Made by a program: the position numbers and the translations under genes. From the NCBI GenBank assembly GCA_002399975.1, contig DHER01000038.1:1-33223 (forward strand): a stretch of 33,223 nucleotides of DNA, read 5' to 3'. This DNA is from Firmicutes bacterium UBA4845 (GTDB lineage: Bacteria; Bacillota; Clostridia; Tissierellales; Sedimentibacteraceae). Below are positions 32,498 to 33,223 of this stretch, piece by piece (position 1 is the first letter of the stretch; each line of letters starts with the position of its first letter). The notes below the pieces were generated by a model. It was not told the origin of the DNA. It was given only the letters and a program-made list of their open reading frames with translations, and searched no databases.

Positions 32498-33196
32498 CTA
32501 CTTAATATAGTCCATCGGGTTTACATTTTTTCCTTCAACAAACAGTTCAAAATGAAGATGTGCACCGTCTGCTGATTCAATACTGGCCGTTTTTCCTATA
32601 TTTCCTATCGTTTGTCCTTGTTGTACCTGATCCCCTTCCTTTACATCCACTGATACTAAGTTGCTGTAAAGTGTTTTTATATTGTTCCCGTGATTAATTA
32701 CAATTTCTGTGCCTGTAAGTTCCGAATTTTTGATAGATTCAACTTTCCCTGCCAATGCTGATTCAACCATCAATGTGTCTTTTGGTTTAATGTCAATCCC
32801 TTTGTGTACTCTCCATTCACCAATTGATTCATAGTAAACCAAATCATCCATTGTAAATTCTCTGTATATTTCTCCTTCTAAGGGTGATTTCATTGATTTT
32901 AAATCAACACTTTCATCTGAATCTTTTTCTTTATCATTCTTATTAGCGTTTTCGTAATCTTCAATTACGCCTTCCACATACTCTTCATATGGGTCAATGT
33001 TGGCGCCGATATTTTCATTATTATTTTCCGCTAAGTTGTTTCTTTCATCAGGATTTGAAGTATATCTCCAAATTATTGCAGTTGATAAAAGAACGATACA
33101 AAGGGCAATAATAAAGAAACTTGTATCCTTATGTTTAAGTTTGGTAAAGAAATTTCGCAACTTTGATTTCATATTTTTTAAAATATTTTTTTTCAT
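32498..33196 (-). CDS. spoIIQ: SpoIIQ-like forespore LytM protein
   Basis: A 232-residue membrane-anchored M23-fold protein. A basic head (residues 1-25) precedes one transmembrane helix (about 26-44), an acidic linker, and a LytM domain. In Bacillus, SpoIIQ joins SpoIIIAH to hold mother cell and forespore together. Here the zinc site is intact: His and Asp in VHKGIDI and HLHFE near the end, as in the clostridial form, so it could be an active endopeptidase. ATG 33196 has GAGGAGG at 33203-33209. The order spoIIQ-spoIIID is conserved in Clostridia; upstream genes lie outside the window. Confidence 0.88.
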   Translation of the reverse strand: MKKNILKNMKSKLRNFFTKLKHKDTSFFIIALCIVLLSTAIIWRYTSNPDERNNLAENNNENIGANIDPYEEYVEGVIEDYENANKNDKEKDSDESVDLKSMKSPLEGEIYREFTMDDLVYYESIGEWRVHKGIDIKPKDTLMVESALAGKVESIKNSELTGTEIVINHGNNIKTLYSNLVSVDVKEGDQVQQGQTIGNIGKTASIESADGAHLHFELFVEGKNVNPMDYIK

Positions 33197-33201
33197 ACAA
33201 A

Positions 33202-33223
33202 TCCTCCTCGTATAATATGTTTA
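33202..33223 (-). repeat. Right copy of the 22-bp terminal inverted repeat
   Basis: Reverse complement of 2-23, a perfect match over 22 bases. It holds the ribosome binding site and a TATTAT-like element of spoIIQ. The two copies diverge immediately downstream on the coding side (AGGAGGAGG versus AGGAGGATTTG). Confidence 0.85.

Noticed and set aside
1..33223. Circular element or terminally redundant phage genome suggested by matching ends
   Set aside because: The end match is inverted, not direct, and only 22 bp; the content is chromosomal.

Overview
The window is low-GC DNA from a spore-forming Firmicute of the Clostridia type. The evidence is spore genes (cotJABC, spoIIID, a SpoIIQ-like LytM protein), SLH surface proteins, strong AGGAGG ribosome binding sites, an arginine T-box, and anaerobic amino-acid genes. 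A Sedimentibacter/Tissierellia-like host is an inference. No phage, plasmid backbone, CRISPR array or complete insertion sequence is visible.

Layout. 1-2780 is a patchy accessory region: a DUF6414-type gene, an inverted repeat that may be an IS scar, a HAD phosphatase and a decayed OmpR-type response regulator. 2660-8386 holds a 1615-residue SLH surface protein with an FMN-binding (flavinylation) domain and beta-helix GLUG-type modules, then a DUF2325 gene. Both have a sigma-A promoter with the same TTAG-N6-CTAA operator at the predicted +1. The minus-strand spore-coat operon cotJA-cotJB-cotJC follows (8389-9476). Next come argG under a T-box leader (9810-11541), a convergent PLP aminotransferase, tRNA-Lys(UUU), a soluble hybrid histidine kinase, prs-thiD, an mreB paralogue, a phosphosugar mutase and a lytic transglycosylase with SLH-like repeats (to 21488).

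21750-24242 has a small ricin-lectin-like ORF, a secreted M23 peptidase (minus), a WalJ/YycJ-type metallo-beta-lactamase-fold protein and a CxxH/CxxC small protein. 24390-30017 is a histidine cluster: hutH, a DapF-fold racemase with both catalytic cysteines (best reading: histidine racemase), an NhaC/YuiF-type transporter, and a YfcC transporter behind its own promoter. 30128-31462 is the rpsF-ssb-rpsR operon with an S6:S18-type leader hairpin, then a heptamer array and a terminator. The right end is on the minus strand: a HesB-like protein, spoIIID and a spoIIQ-like gene.

The strongest leads are the shared DtxR/IdeR-like operator linking the flavinylated surface protein to DUF2325, the histidine ammonia-lyase/racemase/transporter module (which also carries a Ser-Ser-Gly MIO triad in place of Ala-Ser-Gly), and a perfect 22-bp inverted repeat at the two extreme ends of the window. 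All functions are read from motifs and gene order only; no database search was possible.
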